A program made the position numbers and the translations under genes. A model generated the notes under the pieces. It saw only the letters and a program-made list of their open reading frames with translations, was not told the origin of the DNA and searched no databases. From Lobosporangium transversale (taxonomy: Eukaryota; Mortierellomycota; Mortierellomycetes; Mortierellales; Mortierellaceae): DNA of 64,000 nt. Positions 44,197-54,899 of this stretch are shown here, piece by piece (position 1 is the first letter of the stretch; each line of letters opens with the position of its first letter). Location: positions 496,001-560,000 of the forward strand of contig NW_019028998.1 of NCBI RefSeq assembly GCF_002105155.1. The letters run 5' to 3'.

Positions 44197-46786
44197 TTAT
44201 CTAGAGGTGCGGCCGGATGGAGCGAAGGAGAGAGTTCTTGGAGAATGAATATATGGTTGGTGCTCTGTCGTTTCGCCTTCATCTCCAGCTAGATCTATCA
44301 ATCGAGGGCTTTGTGGGACTGACTGCTGGTGCTGTTGGTATGGATTAAGCTGTAGTCCCGGACGAAGTGGAGGTGGTATCTGCTCAGAGGTTGCTGTTTG
44401 GAGGTCATCCTCATCACTTTCGTACATTTCAAATCCATGGATCAAATTTCTAGCATCAATAGAAGAATCTTGCTGAGGATGTCCATATCCGTGTCCTGGT
44501 CCACCACCAGGACTACAAACGCCACTGTTGCTGTTTCGACTACCAAGCTCACTTAAGACACTCTTGAACGAAAACATTCTACTATGTCTTGGCGTTCCAG
44601 GCCGAGATCCATTGGGAAGCAACAAAGTAGCCTCATTAGTGCCATTATCATTGTCAAAGCTATCGTCGTCATAATCGTCTCCTGTAGCGTTTGGTCGCCA
44701 TGCCAGGACCAGAACCCCGATGAGCACCTGGCTAATCCCAAAGAGGACCAACAAGATCTGCCACCAGTACAGGCGTCCCCACTGATCGTAGTAGACGAGC
44801 CCGTTGAATAGACACGAGACATTGTACGCGCAAAAAGACAGAGGAACCAACAGCACTGTGTCACATAATCGGAGCCCTTTGTTCAAGTAATATAACTATA
44901 TTTGATTTAAGAATTTCAAAAAGAATTAGAAAAAAAAAAAAAAAAGAGCAGCCTGAGAGCTTCAAATGATAAACTCTTTGTCCGATATGGGGTGTTGCTA
45001 AAAAACGATTCCCAGCTTTTCTTCTTTTCTGAGCACCATTATGGGTCTTACCTGAAGAAGCGCGGCTGCAATCAAAGCAATGACCAAGAACCAGCTCAAG
45101 GGGTTCTCAAACTGATTCTTGCCATCTAAAATGGTCAACATCAAGAGTTCGATGGCACTTTTGGCAAAAAGCAACGCTTGACTCGACAGCATTCCACTCA
45201 CACATCCATATGAGATCCCAAGCATTGTCTTAATCTTTGATGGACTCCATTTTTTCAATAAACGCCCTGGAACTGTACTCTCACCTAACAAGTACTTATT
45301 ATTATGATAGGAATTATTTGCGCCATTATGACTCAAGTTGGGATTGACGCTGCTAGCTGCCGAGTTAGATCGTAAATAGCGTTGACGATGCTGATACAGC
45401 CGATTAGTCTTATTGACTTTCGCTTCTCGTTCCATCATCTGTTCTACTATCCTGTTTCCAACCAATAGACTAATCACTATGAATTCTATCAAAGAGAAAT
45501 AAATCACGAATGCTGGGCGTTTCCAAAGATGAATCAAATCTTCGAGTGAATGACTTGGCTCAGGTACAATGCCAAACAATCCAATCATAATGGCGCCTAA
45601 CAGGATTAAAAATGTACCTATAATGTTCATAATAAATTTCAAAATGATTAGGAAGTGTCGTGCTAGGGCTTACGCGAAAGCATACGTAGCTGTCTCACTG
45701 GCATCACTCAAAATGAGACGATGACTATGCATGCACACATTCATGGTCATATGTCAATATGGTACGGGTTGGGCCATCGTTTTTTGGATCCATCAATCGC
45801 ATTGGCTGCTCAATGCACGCACTCACACATGCCACGCACACACACAAATGTTGCTCTCCCTTGCCCTTGATAAAATTGTCTTGAGGGATGTAATGATACA
45901 ACAACCTCAGACCAAGATGTAACGCCAATTTTTTTAAGTAATGACCAGCCCAAAAAATATCTTAAGACTTGTTCAAATGAATACTTTTTTTTTCTTTTTT
46001 CTTTTTGCTCTTTTATGCACCTAAAATAATAAAAACATGTGTATGCATGATATTCGCATAAGGATGAACATGAATAATGACAACAATGATAATGATGATA
46101 ACAGCGATTCTAATGATCCCCAAAAGAGAACATCCTCTTCCTGATCTCGTTTATAGCGCCGACGAGATGCAATAGAAAAAATAACAATAAAATCATGGCG
46201 AAATGGGATGTGAGAATTTGCGACAACAATAAAAAGAGAGAAAAAAAAAGTAGTAGCAAGCGAAATAGGGAAGAGATTCGTTACCGATTGCACTTTGCCG
46301 TGAGAAGACATCGTCCAATAACAACTTCGCAAACAAAGCATTGAAGACCAAAGTAACGGCGCTTAAAGGAGCCAAGATAATGACTGGCAAGTATCCGATC
46401 GAAAAAATGGTCCCTGTGAGGTTTGACAGAATATAGGTATGGAAACCTAGATGCCACAATGGCCGCCGACAAGCTTGTCGACGTAATTCTTTGGGGTGAA
46501 TAGCCTCATTGAGTACATGAGACTTGCGTTGGATGGTTAATCCAAGAGACTGGATGAATGATGTTGCCACTGCTATAGAAATGCCAAGGACAAAGTTATG
46601 TTGTGATGGAGGGTCACCATTCGTAGTGTTGTTCAGAAAGAAATAACTACTACTGCCTCCCATGCCGTATAATGGTGTAGACGAAGATAAAGAGTAGTTA
46701 CTATTGTTATAATAACCAAAGAGCTCAAAGAGGCTGGCGCCGCCAGAAGTAGACCAAAGAACCTCAGAGAGGTTCTCCAATGACAT
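44197..46786 (-). CDS. NIPA-type magnesium transporter family protein
   Basis: Multi-pass membrane protein of the NIPA/DUF803 family; characterised members transport Mg2+. Exons 46786..46285, 45617..45052 and 44895..44197 join in frame to give 588 aa. An N-terminal ~65-residue non-conserved segment precedes LGISIAVATSFIQSLGLTIQ (TM1), SIGYLPVIILAPLSAVTLVF and NALFAKLLLDDVF, then TFLILLGAIMIGLFGIV. These are family hallmarks. A hydrophilic loop of ~100 residues separates the halves. TM segments resume at GISYGCVSGMLSSQALLFAK and continue to WWQILLVLFGISQVLIGVLV. The C-terminal ~150 residues are disordered and cytosolic-looking. Intron 1 is long (667 nt) with CA-rich runs. The substrate is inferred from the family only. 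Confidence 0.88.
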
Positions 46787-47571
46787 TGGAATTCACCTCT
46801 GGTATTGTTTTTCTCTATTTCTTCTAGTTCAATAAAAAAAAAATCTGTTGTAATGAAAAAAATCAATCCAATTGGGTTCAAGGAAGAAAAAAAAAGTAAA
46901 GATGAAAAGGGAAAAAAGGCTGGGGATGCTGATTCCGCGCGGAAAACAAGCCAAGGGCAATGAACAATGGTGGAAAGTAAGGGAACGAATGTGCGCAAGG
47001 AAACAATGAAAAGATGAGTGAAGGGATCAAAGTGAGGTTGAAAAGGGTGTAGTAGAGGCACAGAAGAGGTGATACAAAAGGACTAATCCTGTAAGATTTG
47101 GTGTATATTATTACATGAAACTATCACGTGTAGACTTCTATCTTACTACACCAGGGTTGCCAGACTGGCAACCCTCAGAGGAAGAGGGAGCCCCCTCTGT
47201 CGATGCCTTGCTTGAGACTAGCAAAAACTAGCAAAAATAAAATATGATGTTACTGGCTGCTAAAAGGCCATTTATTTCTTCCTATACAGATCAGCATCTC
47301 TGCATACTGCACTCACCAAAAAGGTCGCGTCTACAATGCACGATGCGAGATTATGTATTGTGGGTTTTGTGGACCTGACCTTTACTGCCGTAATTCCTCA
47401 ACATATCTCGTTACTTTGAGCTTTCACTTTTATTTTCACTTTTCTCGATTTTCAATATTATGGTTACCACACGTTCATCTGGCACATGCTTGTCGCCTGC
47501 TCCATTCTCACTTTCCGCAGGTACCTCCTCTAAACGTTATCGCTATATTTATGGCAGTTCAAGTCATTTGA
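46787..47571. other. Intergenic region right of the NIPA gene
   Basis: Contains the NIPA promoter (A-rich 46830-46920) and a perfect hairpin at 47153-47175. Short open stretches at 47336-47540 include a hydrophobic translation (IWHMLVACSILTF), but no gene model closes. It may be a gene relic. Confidence 0.35.
47153..47175. repeat. Perfect inverted repeat, 11-bp arms, 1-nt loop
   Basis: AGGGTTGCCAG, A, CTGGCAACCCT. The arms match exactly. The outer CAGGGTTGCC resembles hAT-type transposon tips, but no transposase or second end is visible. Confidence 0.85.
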
Positions 47572-47823
47572 AGCCTGTTTCCCAACCGGGAGGATCCACG
47601 TGTACAGTGGGTCATTAAAGCACAACGTGCTCGGCAAGCTATGGAGATTGAAGAAAAGTTGCGAGCACAACGTGTTGAGGAAGCTGAAAAAGAGGTATAT
47701 GACTGGGCCTATAGCTCTATAGACTCTGCCCTGCTTGCATTGCTCGAACGGGAGAGGGAAGAAGAGAAAGAGGAGGAAGCAAACTTGAAACTGCAACCGA
47801 GCTTGGATGTAGTGTTTACTTGA
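47572..47823 (+). CDS. Possible exon of an uncharacterised coiled-coil protein
   Basis: Open frame ending at TGA 47821-47823 without an obvious start. It encodes EDPRVQWVIKAQRARQAMEI, then a charged helix (RAQRVEEAEKEVYDWAYSS and LLALLEREREEEKEEEA). The amino-acid make-up looks like a real coiled coil rather than random sequence. Upstream there is an acceptor-like CGCAG at 47520, but its phase does not fit cleanly. Could be a 3' exon of a small gene or a relic. Function unknown. Confidence 0.3.
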   Translation, partial: SLFPNREDPRVQWVIKAQRARQAMEIEEKLRAQRVEEAEKEVYDWAYSSIDSALLALLEREREEEKEEEANLKLQPSLDVVFT

Positions 47824-50793
47824 ACAAAGGTTACTCTTCTCGACAAGAGTGCATTTGCCCTACTTCAAGGACAGCTAAGCCTAGGCCCTCGATCGAGCAG
47901 AGTTACTCCACCGAGCTGCCGCCGAGTAACCGCCCCGCATACCTCGACATAAACAACCTCTCACTCCTTCAACCACCAGCCTACGAAGGATTACAATCTC
48001 TCTCAGAAAAAAAAGAGTAAGCTTACGTACCATGCTAAGATCACACCCGAAGCTGCTGTACACATCAATTGCCCCGGTTGTTTGACAGAGTGGCGATTGG
48101 ACATCAAACCTTTGATGTAGTAGAAACTGCAAGAGAGCCAAGCGTTGATCATGAATAAATACCTTCCTACCCGCCAAAATCTTAAATGCTTCTTAACTTG
48201 TAAATCACCAGATCAGATTTAGTTGTCAGAAAGGAGAGCTTGCATTGGGTAAAAAAAAAAAACGATAATTTATCCAGAGTGCTTTCAGCAAGAATAAATA
48301 AGTAGGGCTTGGGTGAAGGTGAAGGGCTCAAATGTTATTCACCCATATCCGCTGTTCTCGTCTGTCACTATCTTTCATCCATACAATTTTTCGTTCCCAT
48401 TATCTTAATAGGGAATTCCTCTCAACGCTAGACTCACATTACCCACATTGCAATACCATAAAGCCATGGCCCGTGTCTGTAGTCTGTACAAAGTGACAAG
48501 ACTCTGCCCTCAAAACATAAGGTATGTGGACGGACCCAAGGAATTTTTCTTCTCGTACCACGGATCATGGAAGGCTTTATCGATCTTTTGTAGAAGGGCA
48601 CTAGTGTACCCATGCATAAAAGGCTCAAGAGACTGAAGGTATTACAGACCGAAAGCTGGAGAGGCAATCCGGCACTGTGCACAAAGAGAAGTTACACTTT
48701 CGAGTATTGATAAGGATTGTTACAACTCAATTATAAATGGCAAAATAGTTTATGAGAGCAAAAAGAGAACAGAGTGATAAACGTACTCAACTCTTATGGG
48801 GACTCTTGTTGTGGGCTGGGGCTGGGTTTTCGTGGCCATTGGGGTCAAGGGGTTGGTAGGTGGCGGCGTCCTTGGGGTAGTCAGTTGTCACTAAGATCTA
48901 TGAGAAAAAAGAAACCATTCAACGGTCAGATCAGGTTATTTTTCTCTGGCTTTCATGAAAATGAAAGAGAGTTATTTTCATTTGCCTCTCGAATCGTGTC
49001 TTTATCGGCCACAGAGACAAAATGTGGTGCGATCCTGGTCACCTTTCCACATTTCTTACGAAGCAGAGGGAAAACGTAATGATCCCTGCCAGATGATAAA
49101 ACCAATCTTTCAAACAAGCGAGTAGTTTGTTTCCTGGGATAGGGGACAAGAGATGGGAGAACGCATCCGATACTATCTAAACCAGACCAGATGAGAAAAG
49201 ATATGAAAATAAAAATAAAAGTAGACTTTACACCCTTTATGCCCTTCACGATCCATAGTGTGAGAACAATCCAGAGCAAGCTTGTTGGTATAGGAGGGCT
49301 TTGGTAATTGTGGAGTATATGGTAAAGGGTTTACGAAGGGACTTGCCAATGCGCTGGTAGAGGGTGGTAGCCATGTTAATAAATGTGGTCTTGTAACCCC
49401 ATGGATGAAGCAAGTAGTTGACCCAAACTACCAAGAGTGGAGTTGAGTACTGAAGTCGAAAATTTTTACTCATGAACAAACATGCACTAATACAAACACA
49501 AGAAACCAACATTCACAGATAAACATGCACCGATACTAACGCAAAAACTGGCCCGCAAAAAGCCTATCTTAAGTGAAACTAAATCGTTTTCATAATAATA
49601 AAAGAAATGAAGAAGTGGAAAAAAGGAAGAAGTGAGTAAGCAGAAGTCTCAGTTGAGGCAGGAAGACATGCTTGCTTACATCTTGTATCACCTCAGACCT
49701 GCTTTTCCAACTTTAAATTTAGTATCATGAAAATAAGATTTTAATATTCTCTCCATGGGATTTGTGCGGGTTAGTTTTGTATTATTATCACTTGCATCTT
49801 TACTTATGAATGTCTAGTGTCCCTTGCAGCTTTATTTGTGAATGTCAATTCTTATGTTAGTGTCAGAAAAAAAGGAAAAGGCTTCTATCTATTACATGTG
49901 TTCTACTAATTCTTGTTATTTTAGTAAGCACATCACACATACAGGTACATACTCATGTCAGGTGGAGATAGCAATGTAAGGCAAAATGGTCATACGTTTT
50001 TCTCCGTTTTCAAGTGAAAAAAAAGCTAAAAACTGGAACACGAAGTCATGACCGAACCAAAAAACAAAAAAAACAAAAAAAAAAGGCTGGCTGGAATGCA
50101 TCCTATTTGAGTTAGTAGAATGTCGTTACCTCGACTGATTCTTAAAACCGCAAACGTAACTCCTCTGTCAACGCTCTTGAAGTTTCAACCTTAATCACGA
50201 ATGCTTCGTGGAACAACCTCTGGATGCTCTTTTCGCTTTTGTTTCCGCTTTTATTTCTACTGCTGCTGCTGTTGCTGTTGCTCTGCTCAAGGAGCTCTGT
50301 CCTGGAAACTCAATTGTAACCCCTGGGGCGGGCATGGCGGCGACGAGACTTGAATGTTCATTCATCAAACTTCTTCTGTTGGTAACACTTTTACCACTAC
50401 CATTTTTGATCGAGGAATGATCGTCCGCGATGCCTGGAGAAGACTATCGAAGATATTTGCAGCTATGATCAGAATAGCGAAACGCGTAGTTGCTTTAGTC
50501 CTCGAAGTAAAAGGGCTAGATACCGGAAATAATCGACTGGGAGATTTGGAATAGCTCATTGTCCAGTATGGTGAGGGACCAAACTTCCTCGAGTTATTGC
50601 TGACGATAGACATTGAGTGATGGCCACTTGATTAAGGAGAAGCATAATGTATCTCATTTATTTCAATGTACGTATATTACAACAAGGGGATGTCACACCT
50701 TGGTTTTATTACAAGTGTTTATATTAAGAGTAATAATGGGTCCAACTTTACGATAACTGTTTCAAATACTACAAAGGATAATTGGGATGTTGA
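47824..50793. other. Gene-poor 3 kb
   Basis: Several short ORFs (for example 48448-48636 plus, 48953-49279 minus, 49246-49512 minus, 50208-50420 plus) have no convincing coding signal, recognised domain or consistent splice model. They may include relics. No tRNA, rRNA or CRISPR-like array seen. Confidence 0.4.
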
Positions 50794-51447
50794 CTATTCC
50801 CACCACCAACCCTTAATAGCGTTCCTTCGAGGTATGGACCGATCAGTTAATGATGAGCCTCGGTGTCGCTGGTAGCGCTGCGTATGATTGCCAACGACTG
50901 TGATATCAATGCCCAAGCCCTCCTCAGCCAGCCTATGTATGGACTTCTCTTCTTTCTTTTTCAAGGACGCATCATTATTTCCTTTAGATGAAACAATGGT
51001 ATTGTGATATTGATATTGATGTTGCAAAGTAGCATCGAGAGGTTCGTCACCAGGCCGCACCATGGCCTTTGATAAAGAAGATGCAATAGGCGATATGCAT
51101 ATGTTCTGTGCACTTTGTGGAGCACGCGTATTCATATGCGATGAAGGAGTGTTACAATAATAAGTAAACCTTTTTGATGATCGTGAATGAGGTTCTATCC
51201 TTGTCTCAAGAGCATATTGGTTTGGTGTACTTGTTGTTGAGGATTGGAATGATGATGTCGGGGACGTAGGTGAGCAAGTGAAAGTGGTGGGCATGGTGGG
51301 CAACAAGATAAAGTTATCTGAATGGGACTTAGTGGATTTATCGCACCTGCATTTGCTCTTGTACGGTCGGCTTTTGATCCAGCCCCAAAGGCCTCCATCC
51401 TTTCGTCTCCGGCCATCAGTGCCAAACAATTGATCAAGAAACGACAT
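50794..51447 (-). CDS. Uncharacterised protein, about 217 aa
   Basis: Open frame on the minus strand that stays open up to 51687. I prefer the ATG at 51447 (MSFLDQLFGTDGRRRKDGGL) because the upstream extension is hydrophobic and less protein-like; ATG 51564 is an alternative. The protein is rich in Ser, Thr and basic residues (TCSPTSPTSSFQSSTTSTPN), with a C-terminal KKKEEKSIHRLAEEGLGI. I see no domain, and no membrane span in the preferred form. It could be a real small disordered protein or a chance ORF. Function unknown. Confidence 0.4.
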   Translation of the reverse strand: MSFLDQLFGTDGRRRKDGGLWGWIKSRPYKSKCRCDKSTKSHSDNFILLPTMPTTFTCSPTSPTSSFQSSTTSTPNQYALETRIEPHSRSSKRFTYYCNTPSSHMNTRAPQSAQNICISPIASSLSKAMVRPGDEPLDATLQHQYQYHNTIVSSKGNNDASLKKKEEKSIHRLAEEGLGIDITVVGNHTQRYQRHRGSSLTDRSIPRRNAIKGWWWE

Positions 51448-51695
51448 GCTACGACTATAAGCAAGATAGGCGAGGGTTAGAAGGATACTGGGATTGAAGA
51501 GGGCATGATCTGAAGTTTCGATCAAGACAATCTTATACCTTCGAGGGGAATGAGAGATTTGCATCAATAATATAGCCTTGATGTTGAGAATGGATGCGAA
51601 AGGGTAGTGCGTGATGGGCGCTGAAAGGAAGGAGGGAGAGAATGCAGTTCTGAGGAAGGATGAGAACAAGAGGATGTTTACGTTCATGAATTCTT

Positions 51696-51722
51696 ATATA
51701 CATATATATATATATATATATA

Positions 51723-51755
<33 letters not shown>

Positions 51756-51757
51756 AG
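51696..51757. repeat. AT microsatellite followed by T and A homopolymers
   Basis: (TA)n run, then T13 and A21-22 back to back (T tract directly followed by A tract), which could fold as a hairpin. Upstream of the 50794-51447 ORF. Confidence 0.8.
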
Positions 51758-51759
51758 CA

Positions 51760-52542
51760 CTTTCATATCCTTGGCATTGGGCATGTTACATCAATGATCA
51801 ACGGCTCTCTAATTGTTCAGCCTTGCTGTGGCCAGACTATTTGTCCAGAAATAGCTCCTCCAATCCTAAAGTCCTAAAATCTATTAATTTTTCTTTGGCT
51901 GTTGGCTTTTTGATGTGACTCTTGGCTAACAAGAATGAACGAAACCAAGATCATGTACCCTATTGCAGGTATTAGAGTACAAAGCTGGAGGAGGACAGTA
52001 TTCTTTTTGCTACATAGATCAAGTCATCAAGAAATGCCACAACAAGTCCATTATCTATCAAGAATTGCTAAAATAATAATAAAAGGTACGGAATAAAAGG
52101 AGGTTATGACTGTAATCAGGAACGAGGAATAAAGGCTAGTTATTAGTTAACAAGGGGGCGTAACATTGGCCCCAGTAGACCCGTTTCAGTGGAATTGATA
52201 AGGGATTTGTGGATAAATTAGAGTCGGATTCGAGGGATACGGGGCTCGAGGAAGGATTGATTACGACGATAGGAATACTAAACATGTCCTAATTGGACCT
52301 TTCACTGCCAACGGACACGGGCTCAAAGTTTTGACATATTCACTTTCATGCCTCAAGCGAAAACACGGTACGGGCTTACTGATACGAAGGAAATACGGTT
52401 GGTTGAGACCGATCAGTAGAATAAGATGCTATAAAGTCCAAGATAACATCCAAGAGAATTGGCTGTATGAATCTCAGAATGGACTCTAGCAGTGCAAGCC
52501 CAACCACCGATAACCAAGCCAACCATTAGCTCTGAAGATCAC
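51760..52542. other. Intergenic region
   Basis: No gene seen. It lies downstream of the truncated ABCC relic, where an intact gene would have the rest of its transmembrane and ATP-binding domains; those are absent. Confidence 0.4.
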
Positions 52543-53162
52543 CTAGAGCAGTGAAGGCGTCTTCTTGGAAGCATTGCGGCGCTTTTGCAGATGGCGGTCC
52601 CAGGCTGCCGAGATGAGGGCATAGCTGTAGACAGTTCTAATGCGCCGGGGCATTATATTGGTAATATCGGCATCTACCAAGGGCCGGCCAAAGCCCTTCA
52701 TGATGATAGGATCCAAAAATGCAGAACAGAGACGAGGCAGTAGGTTGGCTTGACCATAAGCCGTAGGCTTCTCCCATTCCTTTTCCTCAATATTAGCATC
52801 AAAATAAAATGTATTTGAAGAGGTAGAAGTAGGCCGTCCAACACAAAGGGCAGTCAAGTAAACACAGAATGAAATAAACTGAGGCTGTCCATTCAAATGC
52901 CTGATTGATCGCCGCAGCAACAATGGAGATAGCATAGAAACCGTAGATCTAATCTGACTCTCGATGTAATTGAGACTATTGCACATGTCTACCATAGAAA
53001 GTAAAGATTTTAAAGTTGTCTTGATCGCATGTTTTACACGACAGACCCATTACCCACGCCAGAAGCAAAGCCGCAGTTGCAAACAAAGTTGAAGTTGATT
53101 TTATCCTTAAGTGTGAGCTGAATCAGGCGAGTCAAAAGTGCTGCGCAGGTTGTCGTCAACAT
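52543..53162 (-). pseudogene. Truncated ABCC-type ABC transporter relic
   Basis: The 150-codon frame 52995..52543 aligns by eye to the start of the first core membrane domain of the intact ABCC gene at 24865-30060. LLPRLCSAFLDPIIMKGFGR corresponds to LFSRWTFHYLQPIVSLGYRR, PLVDADITNIMPRR to PLTLDDIEDTMPKH, and KKTPSLL to KKMTPSLM. It ends at a stop directly after that motif. A possible upstream exon starts at ATG 53162 (MLTTTCAALLTRLIQ). No Walker A, signature or Walker B motif follows within the next 1.7 kb, so no functional transporter can be made. It is divergent from the intact gene, so not a recent copy. Confidence 0.65.
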
Positions 53163-53791
53163 GCTATCGAGCGAGGCTCAATAAAGAGGTTGGTGTAGCA
53201 GAGTCGAAGAAAGCAGGCTTGCGCCCTTATCTTTGTTCTTGAGAAAGAGAAGGCCATGAGCACGTACTGCAAATACTACAATTGCTAGAAGCGATGGTAA
53301 AGCGAGCAATATCCTTTTTTTTTGTTAGACATGGAAACGTGCATTTGATGTAGGGTCCTATTAACGTGTACGAGAGTTAGAGAGTTAGAATGTACCCCCC
53401 TTCAGAGCTCCTGCAATATGTAATGTTTAAAAGAATAAAAAACGTTTTTCTAGGACAAAATAATCTTAAAGAAGAGGAAATAAGAAATAAAAGAAGGACC
53501 ATCCTTTTTTTATGTCATATTCATATAGCCCAGCACTAAAATTGGTTCCAACGGATACAACCAAGCTTTGTTATTTGTATACAAAACCTGTCATCACAGA
53601 AATATGAGCGACGTCAAAAAAAAAAAAAAAAAAAAAAAAGTATTCCTTTGGGAGAAACAGTAATCAAGTTCAAGTCTACGAGAATTCCTTTTATTTTCTT
53701 ACACACTAGAGACTATATTTACATGAGAGAGTCAGAACTTTTATAATAGAGAAAAAGAAACTACTGTGTCTTAAAGTACTTGGTTGCTTTT
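53163..53791. other. Intergenic region
   Basis: AT-rich, with an A23 tract at about 53617-53639. No gene recognised. Confidence 0.4.
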
Positions 53792-54613
53792 TTAAGCAGT
53801 ACCAATTAGATGAAGGACACATGAAAGGAAGACAGTCGAGAAGAAAGCTGTCAAGTACCGAATCAACTGTATATCCGACTCACGTTTCTCCCACATGGTC
53901 TCCGAGGTCACCAAAGGAACTGTAACTCCTACAAACAAGAATGCGCCCAATTGAGCAGCTTGAGATATTGTCTGGGCTTGCGTCAAGTTGAGAAGAAGTC
54001 CGGTGATCCATGTCTATTAACAAAAAAAAAAAATAAAAATGATAAAAAGGTTGCGTCAATTATGTTGGTCATTTTTATAAAGTAGGCTAATTCGCCCAAT
54101 ACCTGAAATCATGACGAATACGAGGGTTATAGAGTAAAAAGGCTTTCATGTACTTACCCTAATCAAGTTGAGAATCATCTCATAAAGAAAAAATGACCAG
54201 AATTCCGCCGATTCTTCTTTGTCCTTTTTCATCCAGCTGTCACCATTCCTTTCCTGATCATATGAAGAGGGGAAGAAATTAGATCACTTAAAATGGGTGT
54301 GTATGGAACAAAAAAAATAGCATTGCAGCTTCATTATTGGATTGCACATTGTAGAATAGGTAACACTTTACTCTTTTCATTGCAGCGACCCACATCTGAT
54401 TAAAGAGTACATTATATGCGATGCCTTGAACGAATTGACAGAACAGAGTACCAACAGCTTTTTTTTTTTTTTTTTTTTTTTTGAGATAATAGTGTTAAAG
54501 CTATGCGGCTTTCAAGATGTAACGCGTATGTGTTTCTTCAGGCTTTGAGATTGACAGGTGTGTAGAGTATGCTTACCAACAGCGGTAAAAGCGACGTGAG
54601 GAATGTGAATCAT
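53792..54613 (-). CDS. Small DUF1761-like membrane protein, 146 aa
   Basis: Four exons (54613..54577, 54457..54372, 54253..54158, 54013..53792) join in frame. The start is MIHIPHVAFTAV. Four hydrophobic segments are visible: AVGTLFCQFVQGIAYNVLF, YEMILNLIRTWITGLLLNL, AAQLGAFLFVGVTVPLVTS and YLTAFFSTVFLSCVLHLIG. The order of spans and the short polar loop with ...NQMWVAAMKR match the layout of DUF1761 proteins, whose function is unknown. The exon 2 acceptor is odd: on the coding strand it follows a run of about 22 A rather than a pyrimidine tract. The promoter is shared with the divergent F-box-type gene (286 bp between starts). Confidence 0.65.
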
Positions 54614-54899
54614 GGTTGTAAGATAGGTATGTAGAAGAGAAGTTCGATAAAGAGTAAAGAGAAGCGAGAGAGGGGTTGTGTCAAGAAAAAAGTGCGAAGT
54701 TAAGTTTGATTGATTAAAGGCTTTTATAGGCTTTCTTCGCTTGTCTTTTTTAAAAGTTGTACCGTCAGAATGATGCACAAGCGTAGAATATTTGTATGCT
54801 TCGTTAAGTAGCATCATTTGAAATTTAATCTTGCTCTCGCCCAATTTTCATTTCTCATCTCCACATTTCTGTTTTCTATATTTTTATTTTTTTTTGGCC

